Assembly (NCBI GenBank): GCA_036274615.1
Contig: DASUFK010000104.1
Span: 1-25,717, forward strand
DNA from: FEN-1219 sp036274615
Lineage (GTDB): Bacteria; Pseudomonadota; Gammaproteobacteria; Steroidobacterales; Rariloculaceae
Direction of reading: 5' to 3'
DNA length: 25,717 nucleotides
A program made the translations under genes and the position numbers. The first letter of the stretch is position 1. Each line of letters begins with the position of its first letter. Of this stretch, positions 16,477 to 24,576 are shown one piece after another. The notes below the pieces were generated by a model, which saw only the letters and a list, made by a program, of their open reading frames with translations, was not told the DNA's origin and searched no databases.

Positions 16477-19209
16477 ATGTCGTCCACGTCACGCACCGTC
16501 CGCGCCAACATCTTCTTCGCCGAGAAGGAGCAGGCGCTGCGCGAGGACGTGCACCGCCTGGGCGAGCTCGTGGGCGAGCTCGTTCGCGAGCAGGGCGGCG
16601 AGGCGCTGTTCGACCTCGTCGAGGCCGCGCGCAAGCTCGCGATCGCGCATCGCGAAGTCGACCCGGCCGCCGAGGGCGAGCTCAAGAGCCTGCTCGGCGC
16701 GCTCGCGCCGAGCACTGCGCGGGACTTCATCCGCGCGTTCTCCACGTACTTCCAGATGGTCAACATGGCGGAGCAGGTGCACCGCATCCGCCGGCGCCGT
16801 GCGTACTTGCGCGATGAGAAGACGCCGCAACCGTTCGGCTTTCAGGACATTTGTCAGCGGCTCGAGGCACAGGGCGTGGACGTGGACGAGCTCGAGCGGG
16901 TGCTGAGCACGGTCTGCGTGCAGCCGGTGTTCACCGCGCATCCCACCGAGGTCACGCGCCGCACGCTGCTGCGCAAGCAGCAGAGCATCGCGCGCCATCT
17001 CGTCGAGATGATGGACCCGTACATGACGCCGCAGGAGGTGGAAGCCGCGCTCGGCCAGATTCGCCAGGAGATGACCACGGGGTGGCAGACGTCGGAGCAG
17101 ACCGAGGAAGGCGTGCGGCTGCGCGACGAGGCCGAGCACGTCCTGTTCTTCCTCACGGACGTGCTCTACCGGATGATCCCGCCGTTCTACGAGAGCTTCG
17201 AGAGCGCGCTCGCGCAAGTGTACGGCGAGCGCGGCGCGCGGCTTCGACTGCCGATCCTCGTGAAGTTCGGCACCTGGGTGGGCGGCGACATGGACGGCAA
17301 CCCGCACGTCACCGCCAAGAGCATCCGCGAGGCGCTCGCGCGCCAGCGGTCGCTCGTGCTCAGCCTGTACTATCGCGAGTGCCAGGATCTCGCGCAGCAC
17401 CTGAGTCAGAGCACCAACCGCGTGGGCGTATCCGAGGAGCTCGAGCTGCGCTCGCAAGCCTACGCGGGGCACTTCCCGGAGGCCGCGAGCTCGGTGCCGG
17501 CGCGCCACCGGCAGATGCCGTATCGAATGTTCCTGCGGCTCGTGGGCGCGCGGCTGCAAGCCACCTACGACGACGACGCCTTTCCCTACGAGTCACCGGA
17601 CGAGTTCATCGCGGACATCGAGCTCATCGCCTCCAGCTTGCGTGCCAACAAGGGGCGCAACGCGGGCCTGTTCGCCGTGCGCCGGCTGCTGCGCCGCGCG
17701 CGAACGTTCGGCTTCTACGTGGCGACGCTCGACATCCGGCAGAACGCGCTCGTGCACAGGCGGGTGATCGGCGAGGCGTTGCAAGAGCCCGGCTGGCTCG
17801 GGCTCGACGGCAACGAGCGAGCGCGGAGGCTCGACGAGGCTCTCGAGCGGCGCGAGTCGCCGCTCGGCGCCCTGTCGTCGGAGGCGCGGCGCACGCTCGC
17901 GATCTTCCAGACGATCGCGCACTGCCGGCGGAAGTACGGCCGCGAGGCGATCGGGCCTTACATCGTCAGCATGGCGCACGGCGCCGACGACGTCTTGTCG
18001 GTGCTGCTGCTCGCGCATTGGGGCCACCTCGCGCCGAAAAGCACGAACGTGCCGCTCGACATCGCGCCGCTCTTCGAGACCGTCGAGGACGTGGAGCGCG
18101 CGCCGCAGATCATGGAGCGGCTGCTCGCCGACGAGCGCTATCGCGCCCATCTTCGCGGCCGCGGCGACCACCAAGTGGTGATGCTCGGCTACTTCGACAG
18201 CCATCGCGACGGCGGCATGGCCGCGTCACGCTGGAGCTTGCAGAAGGCGCAGGCCGCGCTCGTGGACACACTCGGCCGGCACGGCATAGCGCTCACGTTG
18301 TTCCACGGCCGCGGCAGCACCGTAAGCCGCAGCGGCGGCCAACTGCACGAGGCCGTGCTCGCGGCGCCGCCGGGCGCGATCGCCGGACGCCTGCGAATGA
18401 CCGAGCAAGGCGAGACCGTGAACTCTAAATACGGTCTGCGCGGCATCGCGATGCGCAGCCTCGAGCAAACCTTGAGCTCGGTGCTGCTCGTGACGTCGCG
18501 GCCTCCCCAAGTGCCCGCGGCCGCGGCGCGCTGGCAGGCCGTGATGGAGGACATCGCGGCCGCGAGCCGCGCGGCTTATCAGAAGCTGCTCACGGAGTCC
18601 GGCGACTTCCTCGCGTACTTCCGGGCGGCGACGCCGATCGACGTGATCGAGCGCATCGGCAGCAAGTCCGAGCGCGCGGAGCACGTCGGCGTGCAGGCCG
18701 AGGAGACCCGCGCCACGCAATGGATCTTCGCGTGGACACAGAACCGCTGTCTGCTGCCCAGCTGGTACGGTGTCGCGACCGGGCTCAAGAAGGCGCACGA
18801 GCTGCACGGCGAAGCGCAGCTGCTCGAGATGTTCGAGCAGTGGCACTTCTTCCGCGTGCTCGTGCTCGACGCGGGCACGGCGCTTGCGAAAGCCGACCTC
18901 GACATCATGGCGCTGTACTCGCGGCTCGCGGGCGAGCTGCACGACCGCTTCTTTCCGTCGATTCGCTCCGAGTATCAGAGCTGCGTGGAGCAGGTGCTTC
19001 GCCTGAGCCGGCAAACCGAGCTGCTCGAGGCGTCGCGAACGCTGCGCCGCGCGATCCGCTTGCGCAATCCCTACGTCGACCCGATGAGCTTCCTCCAGAT
19101 CGACCTGCTCGAGCGCTGGCGGGCCAACGGCCGTCAAAACGATGCCGTGCTCCAGGCGCTGATCGCGAGCGTCAACGGCATCGCGCACGCGATGCAGACG
19201 GCCGGCTAG
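16477..19209 (+). CDS. ppc: Phosphoenolpyruvate carboxylase with divergent catalytic loops
   Basis: The product is 910 residues, the normal length. PEPC adds bicarbonate to phosphoenolpyruvate to give oxaloacetate and feeds the TCA cycle. Conserved landmarks include VFTAHPTEVTRR with catalytic His155, GGDMDGNPHV, FHGRG (609-613), LRMTEQGE, WIFAWTQNR and LRNPYVDP. Several normally invariant positions differ: GYSDSxKDAG is GYFDSHRDGG (571-580), with Arg577 at the place of E. coli Lys546; GRGGxxGRGG is GRGSTVSRSGG (611-621); and the C-terminal NTG is TAG, losing the Asn that takes part in aspartate inhibition in E. coli. Activity is likely but regulation may differ. The ATG at 16477 has only a distant GGGAG site. 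Confidence 0.9.
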   Translation: MSSTSRTVRANIFFAEKEQALREDVHRLGELVGELVREQGGEALFDLVEAARKLAIAHREVDPAAEGELKSLLGALAPSTARDFIRAFSTYFQMVNMAEQVHRIRRRRAYLRDEKTPQPFGFQDICQRLEAQGVDVDELERVLSTVCVQPVFTAHPTEVTRRTLLRKQQSIARHLVEMMDPYMTPQEVEAALGQIRQEMTTGWQTSEQTEEGVRLRDEAEHVLFFLTDVLYRMIPPFYESFESALAQVYGERGARLRLPILVKFGTWVGGDMDGNPHVTAKSIREALARQRSLVLSLYYRECQDLAQHLSQSTNRVGVSEELELRSQAYAGHFPEAASSVPARHRQMPYRMFLRLVGARLQATYDDDAFPYESPDEFIADIELIASSLRANKGRNAGLFAVRRLLRRARTFGFYVATLDIRQNALVHRRVIGEALQEPGWLGLDGNERARRLDEALERRESPLGALSSEARRTLAIFQTIAHCRRKYGREAIGPYIVSMAHGADDVLSVLLLAHWGHLAPKSTNVPLDIAPLFETVEDVERAPQIMERLLADERYRAHLRGRGDHQVVMLGYFDSHRDGGMAASRWSLQKAQAALVDTLGRHGIALTLFHGRGSTVSRSGGQLHEAVLAAPPGAIAGRLRMTEQGETVNSKYGLRGIAMRSLEQTLSSVLLVTSRPPQVPAAAARWQAVMEDIAAASRAAYQKLLTESGDFLAYFRAATPIDVIERIGSKSERAEHVGVQAEETRATQWIFAWTQNRCLLPSWYGVATGLKKAHELHGEAQLLEMFEQWHFFRVLVLDAGTALAKADLDIMALYSRLAGELHDRFFPSIRSEYQSCVEQVLRLSRQTELLEASRTLRRAIRLRNPYVDPMSFLQIDLLERWRANGRQNDAVLQALIASVNGIAHAMQTAG

Positions 19210-19213
19210 CGAC

Positions 19214-19257
19214 GCGTCTGGCACCGCCAGTGTCTGACACCGCGAGTGTCTGACACC
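19214..19257. repeat. Tandem GTGTCTGACAC palindromes between convergent genes
   Basis: AGTGTCTGACACC occurs at 19229-19241 and again at 19245-19257, a 16-base period, and a degraded third unit (CGTCTGGCACCGCC) precedes them at 19214. Each unit is a near-perfect 11-bp palindrome centred on one base. The block lies exactly between the stops of ppc and ycgN. The same sequence recurs at 25530-25542. Confidence 0.75.
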
Positions 19258-19263
19258 AAGGAG

Positions 19264-19734
19264 CTAGGTTCCTCTCCGCTTGCGGGCCTTGCGCGCTGGC
19301 TTCACCCAGCGAATCACTCGCTCCTCGATCTCGCGCGGAGTTAGGCTCGCCTCCGACAGCGCGCGGCCGCGGATCGAGATGCCCGCCTGCTGCACCGTGC
19401 GCGGATCACCGGAGACGAGCGGATGCCACCACTCGAGGGGCTTGCCGTCGGCGAGCCGCCGGTAGGCGCAGGTCGCCGGCAACCAGCTGAGCCGCTCGAG
19501 CTGCTCGGCATCGAGCACCACGCAGTCCGGAACGAGCTTCGCACGGTCCGCGTAGCTCGTGCAGCGGCAACTTTCGCAGTCGAGCAGGCGGCAGGCCACG
19601 TCGGTGTATACGACTTGGCGGGAGCGCGCGTCCTCGAACTTCTTGAGACAGCAGCGGCCGCAGCCGTCGCACAGCGACTCCCACTCCTCGGGAGTCATCT
19701 CGGTGAGTTTCTTGCGCTCCCAAAACGGCCGCAT
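19264..19734 (-). CDS. ycgN: YcgN/UPF0260 cysteine-cluster protein
   Basis: The product is 156 residues, full length for the family. It starts at ATG 19734-19732 with MRPFWERKKLTEM, matching the FWE-K-L-EM opening of YcgN. Ten conserved-pattern cysteines are visible: LCDGCGRCCLKK (22, 25, 28, 29), ACRLLDCESCRC (48, 53, 56, 58), DCVVL (71) and TCAYR (89). The later WWHPLVSGDPRTV segment is also typical. The cysteines suggest a metal or Fe-S site, as in related CxxCxxCC proteins. The biochemical role of the family is not established. Cytoplasmic; apparently transcribed alone. Confidence 0.92.
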   Translation of the reverse strand: MRPFWERKKLTEMTPEEWESLCDGCGRCCLKKFEDARSRQVVYTDVACRLLDCESCRCTSYADRAKLVPDCVVLDAEQLERLSWLPATCAYRRLADGKPLEWWHPLVSGDPRTVQQAGISIRGRALSEASLTPREIEERVIRWVKPARKARKRRGT

Positions 19735-19782
19735 TGCGCGATGCCTGCTCGAAATTTGCTCAGCGACAGTGTAGTGGGACGC

Positions 19783-19822
19783 GCGGGCCGCGGGAGGCCC
19801 GCGAGCGCCGGACGCTCGCGGG
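19783..19822. terminator. Two overlapping, mutually exclusive hairpins
   Basis: CCCGCGAGCG (19798-19807) pairs with CGCTCGCGGG (19813-19822) in a perfect 10-bp stem with a 5-nt loop. GCGGGCC (19783-19789) pairs with GGCCCGC (19796-19802) in a 7-bp stem that shares five bases with the first. The block lies just past the stop of the Gly/Ser-rich gene on the minus strand and is the likeliest terminator for it, though no T tract follows. Confidence 0.45.
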
Positions 19823-19841
19823 CTGAAGACTGCACTGCCGT

Positions 19842-20561
19842 CTAGCAGCCGAACCGGTCGGGCGTGCAGAACGTCTGGTCGAATTCGCTCGTGCCGGACG
19901 ACGAGCCCGGTCCGGAGCCGCCGCCCGCGGACGGCGCCAGAGGGGCCGTCGACCCGGTGCCGATCGAGGACGAGGGGCCGACGATCGGCAGGGTCGGCGT
20001 CAAGGAATTGATCGCCCCGGTCAATCCGGTCGAGAGATTCGCTCCGCCGATGACGGAGGAGCCCGCGAGCGGCGAGCCGGCCGGCGAAGAACCGCCGATG
20101 GCGGAGCCGCCAACGGCGCTGCCGCCGATGGCGCTGCCGCCGAGCCCGCTGAGCGAGCTGCCGCTCGCGAAGGGCTCCGGCGCTACCGGAACGTTGATCA
20201 CGCCCGGTACGAGCGCGCCGACGTTGCCGCTGTCGAGCCCGCCCGCACCGCCTCCCGACCCGGGCGAGCCGGGCAGTGGAATGCAGAGAATTTGCAGCGA
20301 GAACGGACAGTTTCCCGCCGAGGCGCCGAGACCGGACGAGAGACCGCCCCCGATACCAGGTGACGGCGGCGACATGATGGGGGGCAGGTTCAAGCTCGGC
20401 GCACCGATCGGCCCCGCGCCGATCGATCCTGCCCCGAAGCCGGGCGCTCCGCCGGCTCCGAGCGCGAAGTTGCCGGGATCGCCGGGCGCTACCTGGGCGA
20501 TCGCTGTTCCGGCCGCGCCCGCGGCCACGAGCGCCGCAACGATTGTAGAAATCCGTTTCAT
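19842..20561 (-). CDS. Exported Gly/Ser-rich low-complexity protein
   Basis: The product is 239 residues. The start ATG 20561-20559 has GGAGG four bases upstream and begins a clear signal peptide (MKRISTIVAALVAAGAAGTA, cleavage after AIA-Q). The mature chain is almost wholly Gly, Ser, Pro and Ala, with short repeats such as GGSAIGGSAVGGSAIGGSS near the middle. There are two cysteine pairs: NCPFSLQILC in the centre and CTPDRFGC at the very C-terminus. No catalytic motif or known fold is seen. It could be a cell-surface, matrix or spacer protein. The open frame upstream of the chosen start overlaps ybbA and is not coding. Confidence 0.75.
   Translation of the reverse strand: MKRISTIVAALVAAGAAGTAIAQVAPGDPGNFALGAGGAPGFGAGSIGAGPIGAPSLNLPPIMSPPSPGIGGGLSSGLGASAGNCPFSLQILCIPLPGSPGSGGGAGGLDSGNVGALVPGVINVPVAPEPFASGSSLSGLGGSAIGGSAVGGSAIGGSSPAGSPLAGSSVIGGANLSTGLTGAINSLTPTLPIVGPSSSIGTGSTAPLAPSAGGGSGPGSSSGTSEFDQTFCTPDRFGC
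20094..20153. repeat. Four 15-nt tandem repeat units inside the Gly/Ser-rich gene
   Basis: Units at 20094-20108, 20109-20123, 20124-20138 and 20139-20153 share the pattern GCCGATGGCGCTGCC with a few substitutions. Each encodes one G-G-S-A-(I/V)-type pentapeptide on the minus strand, so copy-number change would keep the frame. Confidence 0.65.
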
Positions 20562-20719
20562 GCGTCCTCCTTCACTGGGCGGGGCCGCCGTGCTGCGGCC
20601 GGTTCTCGGCCCTATAAAGGGTGGACCGGAGCAGCCTCTTTTGCGTTCCGCGTGCGAAGAAAACGTTATTAGCGAGGCGCGGATACGCCTGCCGAACGGT
20701 GGAGAATAGGGAGCGGCGG

Positions 20720-21391
20720 TTAGAGCTTCCGCCCGCCGGACAGCTCGATGGTACGGGTGCAGCGCGCGGCCGCCGCGAGGTCGTGTGTCACGAGCACGAG
20801 TGTGGTGCCGGCCGCCGCGTTGAGATCGAACAGCAGCCGCAGGATCTTGTCGCCGGTGTTGTTGTCGAGGTTGCCGGTGGGCTCGTCGGCGAACAGCAGC
20901 GACGGCTGGGTCACGAACGCCCGAGCGATCGCCACGCGCTGCTTCTCGCCGCCCGAGAGCTGCTTCGGATAGTGCCGCAGCCGTTCGCCCAGGCCCACGT
21001 CGACCAGCGCCTGCCGCGCGCGCGCGGCGGCGTTCGGCGTGGACGAGAGCTCGAGCGGCAGCAGCACGTTCTCGACCGCCGTCAGCGACGGCAACAGGTG
21101 AAACGACTGGAAGACGAAGCCGACCTCGCGGTTGCGGAGCCCGGCGCGGCCGTCCTCGTCGAGTGCGGTGAGCTCGGTGCCGTTTAACCAAACCTGGCCG
21201 GACGTGGGCGTATCGAGCCCCGCGAGCAGCGCGAGCAGCGTGGATTTGCCGGCGCCCGACGGCCCCACGATCGCGGCGGTCTCGCTCCGTTTTACGTCGA
21301 AGCTCACATGATCGAGAATGGTCAGCTCGCCCTCGGGGCTGCTAACCTTTTTCGTGAGCTCCTGCGCTCGCAACAGGACGTCGCCACTCAT
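20720..21391 (-). CDS. ybbA: YbbA-like ABC transporter ATP-binding protein
   Basis: The product is 223 residues. It resembles E. coli YbbA along its whole length (for example TILDHVSFDVKRSETAAIVG), a relative of LolD/MacB ATPases. Walker A GPSGAGKST is at 43-51, signature LSGGEKQR at 145-152, Walker B LLFADEPTGNLD at 165-176 and the H-loop VTHD has His203. These ATPases drive MacB/FtsX-type permeases. In E. coli the permease ybbP follows; here the next gene is the Gly/Ser-rich protein and no permease is in the window. The ATG at 21391-21389 overlaps the tesA ATG on the other strand. Confidence 0.92.
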   Translation of the reverse strand: MSGDVLLRAQELTKKVSSPEGELTILDHVSFDVKRSETAAIVGPSGAGKSTLLALLAGLDTPTSGQVWLNGTELTALDEDGRAGLRNREVGFVFQSFHLLPSLTAVENVLLPLELSSTPNAAARARQALVDVGLGERLRHYPKQLSGGEKQRVAIARAFVTQPSLLFADEPTGNLDNNTGDKILRLLFDLNAAAGTTLVLVTHDLAAAARCTRTIELSGGRKL

Positions 21392-22013
21392 GCTCGCTCG
21401 ACTCGCAGCCCTGCTCGCGCTGACCGTCCTGTACGTACCGGCGGGCTGGTCTGCCGGGCCAACGATCGTGGTGGTGGGCGATTCCTTGAGCAGCGGCTAT
21501 GGACTTGCCGCGCCGGATCAGTCCTGGGTTGGTGAGCTGAAGGACCGCCTCAAGAGCGAAGGTTACGGTTACGACGTGGTGAACGCCAGCATCGCCGGCG
21601 ATACGTCCGCCGGCGGGCTCGCGCGGCTGCCGCGGCTCCTGGACGCGCACGCACCCGAGATCGTGGTGCTCGAGCTCGGCGGCAACGACGGGTTGCAAGG
21701 CCATCCGGTCGACACGCTGCGCTCGAATCTCACGCGCATGATCGAGCTCTGCAAGCAGCACGGCGCGCGCGTGGTGCTCGCGGGCATGCAGATACCGCCG
21801 AACTACGGCCCCGCGTACACTCGCTCGCTCGCAGCCGTATATCCCGAGCTCGCCGCGAAGCTCGACGTGACGCTCGTGGATTTTCTGCTCGACGGCGTGG
21901 CGCTGCACCCCGAGCTCATGCAGGGGGACAGCATCCACCCGAACGCCGCGGGGCAGAGAATCGTGTTCGACAATGTCTGGCGCGTGCTGTCCCGAGTGCT
22001 GACCAAACGATGA
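21390..22013 (+). CDS. tesA: Arylesterase/acyl-CoA thioesterase I, TesA type
   Basis: The product is 207 residues, usual for TesA. The ATG at 21390 gives a signal peptide (MLARLAALLALTVLYVPAGW, then SAG); the frame is open 24 codons further up but that part overlaps ybbA. SGNH blocks: VVGDSLSSGYG with Ser32, NASIAGDTSAGG, LGGNDGLQG, and DSIHPNAAGQ with Asp180 and His183. TesA is a periplasmic thioesterase, lysophospholipase and arylesterase. Divergence from ybbA is also found in E. coli. Its stop overlaps the fadD start (ATGA). Confidence 0.93.
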   Translation: MLARLAALLALTVLYVPAGWSAGPTIVVVGDSLSSGYGLAAPDQSWVGELKDRLKSEGYGYDVVNASIAGDTSAGGLARLPRLLDAHAPEIVVLELGGNDGLQGHPVDTLRSNLTRMIELCKQHGARVVLAGMQIPPNYGPAYTRSLAAVYPELAAKLDVTLVDFLLDGVALHPELMQGDSIHPNAAGQRIVFDNVWRVLSRVLTKR

Positions 22014-23701
22014 CCGACAAGCCGTGGCTCGCGTCCTATCCGCCCGGCGTGCCGGCGGAGATCGATCCCGACCGCTACGCGTCGCTCGCGGCGCTGTTCG
22101 AGGCGAGCTTCGCGCGCTACGGCGATGCGCCCGCGTTCACGAATCTCGGCGAGACCTTGACGTTCGCCGACGCGGACCGCTTGAGCCGCCAGTTCGCCGC
22201 ATATTTGCAGTCGTTGCCGGCGTTGAGCCGCGGCGCTCGCGTAGCGGTGATGCTGCCGAACAGCTTGCAGTACGTCGTGGCGATGCTCGGCATCCTGCGC
22301 GCCGGGCTCGTGGTGGTGAACGTGAACCCGATGTACACGCAGCACGAGCTCGAGCACCAGCTCAAGGACAGCGGCGCGCTCGCGATCGTGGTGCTCGAGA
22401 ACTTCGCGCGGACCCTCGCCACCGCGCTGCCGCAGACGGGCGTGCAGACGGTGATCGTCTCGCGGCTCGGCGATCACTGCCGCGGGCTCAAGCGGCTCGC
22501 CGTGAACTTCGTCGTGAAGCACGTGAAGCGGCTCGTGCCGCCGTATCGGATCTTGGGCGCGGTGCCGTATCGCAAAGCGCTCGCGGAGGGCCGCTCGCTC
22601 GCCTTCGTCAATCCGGGCCTGCGCGGCACGGACACTGCCTTCCTGCAGTACACGGGCGGCACCACGGGCGTGGCCAAGGGCGCGCAGCTCACGCACCGCA
22701 ACATGGTCGCGAACGTGCTGCAGGCCGCCGCTTGGGCCGCGCCGTTCTACGACAAGAACGCCGGCGTCGTGGTGACGGCGCTGCCGCTCTATCACGTCTA
22801 CTCGCTCACGGCGAACCTGCTCTGCTTCATCGAGCTCGGCGGCCACGACTTGCTGATCACCGATCCGCGCGACATGAAGACGTACGTGCGGCAGCTTGCC
22901 GAGACGCCGTTCGCTTTCATGACGGGCGTGAACACCTTGTTCAACGGCTTGCTGCACGCGCAGGGCTTCGCCGAGCTCGACTTCAGCAAGCTGCGCGTCG
23001 CGATGGGCGGCGGCATGGCCGTGCAGCGCGAGGTCGCTGAGCGCTGGCACGCGCTCACCGGCGTGCCGATCGCGCAGGGTTACGGGCTCACGGAGGCGTC
23101 GCCGATCGTCACGGCGAACCCGCTCGACCTCACGGGCTTCAATGGGTCGATCGGCGTGCCGTTCCCGTCCACCGACGTTGCCATTTTTGACGACGGGGGC
23201 AAGCGCCTCGGCGTGGACGCGGTGGGTGAGATCTGGGTGCGCGGCCCGCAAGTCATGGAGGGCTACTGGAACCGTCCCGAGGACACGGCCAAGGTACTGA
23301 CGGCCGACGGCTGGCTCCGAACCGGCGACATCGGACGCATGGACCCGGCCGGCTTCGTGTTCATGGAGGACCGCAAGAAGGACGTGATCGTGGTCTCGGG
23401 CTTCAAGGTGTATCCGAACGAGGTGGAGGACGCGGCGGTGCGCCAGCCGGGCGTGCGCGAGGCGGCGGCGATTGGAATTCCGGACGCGCAGTCGGGCGAG
23501 GCGGTGAAGCTGTTCGTGGTGCGCAAGGATCCGTCGCTCACCGAGGCGCAGGTGATCGCGCACGCGCGGGCGAACCTCACGGGCTACAAGGTGCCGCGCA
23601 AGGTGGAATTCCTGGACGAGCTGCCGAAGTCGAACGTGGGCAAGGTGCTGCGGCGCGAGCTGAAGGAGCGCGAGGCCGCTCGATCGAAGCCGCCGGCGTG
23701 A
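22010..23701 (+). CDS. fadD: Long-chain fatty-acid-CoA ligase
   Basis: The product is 563 residues, close to E. coli FadD (561). It activates fatty acids with ATP and CoA through an acyl-AMP intermediate, at the inner membrane. The P-loop-like AMP signature YTGGTTGVAKGA begins at 214. GYGLTEASP begins at 357, GWLRTGDIG follows, and the hinge/FACS motif DRKKDVIVVSGFKVYPNEVE begins at 454. A near-C-terminal catalytic lysine is present in SNVGKVLRRELK. The start ATG overlaps the tesA stop, so both proteins are co-translated. No FadR site was recognised. Confidence 0.95.
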   Translation: MTDKPWLASYPPGVPAEIDPDRYASLAALFEASFARYGDAPAFTNLGETLTFADADRLSRQFAAYLQSLPALSRGARVAVMLPNSLQYVVAMLGILRAGLVVVNVNPMYTQHELEHQLKDSGALAIVVLENFARTLATALPQTGVQTVIVSRLGDHCRGLKRLAVNFVVKHVKRLVPPYRILGAVPYRKALAEGRSLAFVNPGLRGTDTAFLQYTGGTTGVAKGAQLTHRNMVANVLQAAAWAAPFYDKNAGVVVTALPLYHVYSLTANLLCFIELGGHDLLITDPRDMKTYVRQLAETPFAFMTGVNTLFNGLLHAQGFAELDFSKLRVAMGGGMAVQREVAERWHALTGVPIAQGYGLTEASPIVTANPLDLTGFNGSIGVPFPSTDVAIFDDGGKRLGVDAVGEIWVRGPQVMEGYWNRPEDTAKVLTADGWLRTGDIGRMDPAGFVFMEDRKKDVIVVSGFKVYPNEVEDAAVRQPGVREAAAIGIPDAQSGEAVKLFVVRKDPSLTEAQVIAHARANLTGYKVPRKVEFLDELPKSNVGKVLRRELKEREAARSKPPA

Positions 23702-23767
23702 GCGGTTGCGATCTATTTATGCAGTAGACGACCGTGGCTGCGCCGTTAGACAGCGGCGGTCACACCG

Positions 23768-24567
23768 TCACCGGGGCCGCAGAGCGCGCCAGTCTCCGTA
23801 GGCTTTCCACGACATGAACCCCGACTCGCGCAGCCGAGTGGCCAACGCCGCCGGCGTCAGCCTGAATCGGCGTGCCAGACGCCGCACCTCGTCGACGGAC
23901 CAACCTGCACGGCGATCGTGCGACACCTCGACCGCGTGACGCAGCGCTTCTTCGGGCACCAGAGCGTGGCTCGCCGCCGACTCGGCGAAGCGTTCGACCG
24001 ACGCCCACTCGGCCGAAGTACGTTGCTCGAGCAGCGCCGAGTGTTCCTCGTGTGCTCGCGCCAGCATGAGGTGCACAGCCTCGTGGAGGAGCGTGAAGAT
24101 CTTGGTCTCGGGCGCCCGCTCTTTGCTGTTTATCCCAGCCGCCGGTAACGGCCAATGCAGTAACGAGACGCCACGGGCCTCTTCGAGGTCCACCTTGGTG
24201 AACTGGAACACGAGGAGACCGGCATCCTCGGCGGCCGCGCGCCGCGAGCGCCACGCCTGCCATTCGTTTGTCCACGAAAGCTGCGTCTCGAGGGCAGTCT
24301 TCGGTATTCCGCGGCCAGCGGCGGTAGATCGGGCGGCGCGGCCTGAAAGAAGATGCTCAGCGGTCTACGTAAGAATCGGGCGAGATTCTCGACTTGACGC
24401 AGCGTCGGTTGCCGTTCGCCTTGTTCCCAAGCCACCACACGCTCGGGCTTTACCTGCAACGTCTTCGCTACCTGTTCGGGCAGCCAGCCGCCCTCGGTGC
24501 GCGCCCAGAGGAGCACTTTCGGATTGATGTTGGCGGTAGGCGTTGCGGCTCTCGCTCCAGAGCGCAA
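23768..24567 (-). pseudogene. Xre-ImmA/IrrE regulator-peptidase gene broken by a frameshift
   Basis: Two frames together make one COG2856-type protein of about 266 residues. The 5' part (from about 24567, TTG start) encodes a helix-turn-helix: INPKVLLWARTEGGWLPEQV, then VVAWEQGERQPTLRQVENLA and RRPLSIFFQ. Near 24299-24306 (around GAATACCGAAGAC on the minus strand) the frame must change by one base. The continuation reads TALETQLSWTNEWQAW, then AEDAGLLVFQFTKVDLEEARG, INSKERAPETKIFTLLHEAVH and VERFAESAASHALVPEEAL. The zinc peptidase motif HEAVH is at about 24085-24071. Such proteins act as antitoxins or stress repressor-proteases. One missing base explains the break; a sequencing error or ribosomal frameshift cannot be excluded. 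Confidence 0.8.
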
Positions 24568-24576
24568 TCGTAGGGA

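Noticed and set aside
16851..18428. A 525-codon plus-strand frame inside ppc
   Set aside because: It lies inside a gene with conserved PEPC motifs in another frame and shows only Arg/Ala-rich shadow composition.
19214..19257. A short CRISPR array
   Set aside because: The units are only 13 bases with 3-base gaps and no spacers; they are tandem palindromes that recur elsewhere in the window.
21318..21389. Upstream ATG for tesA at 21318
   Set aside because: It would add 24 residues before a perfect signal peptide and lies wholly within ybbA coding sequence.
23760..24275. A 171-codon minus-strand frame over the Xre-ImmA region
   Set aside because: The HEAVH peptidase sequence is in a different frame; this one has no family features.
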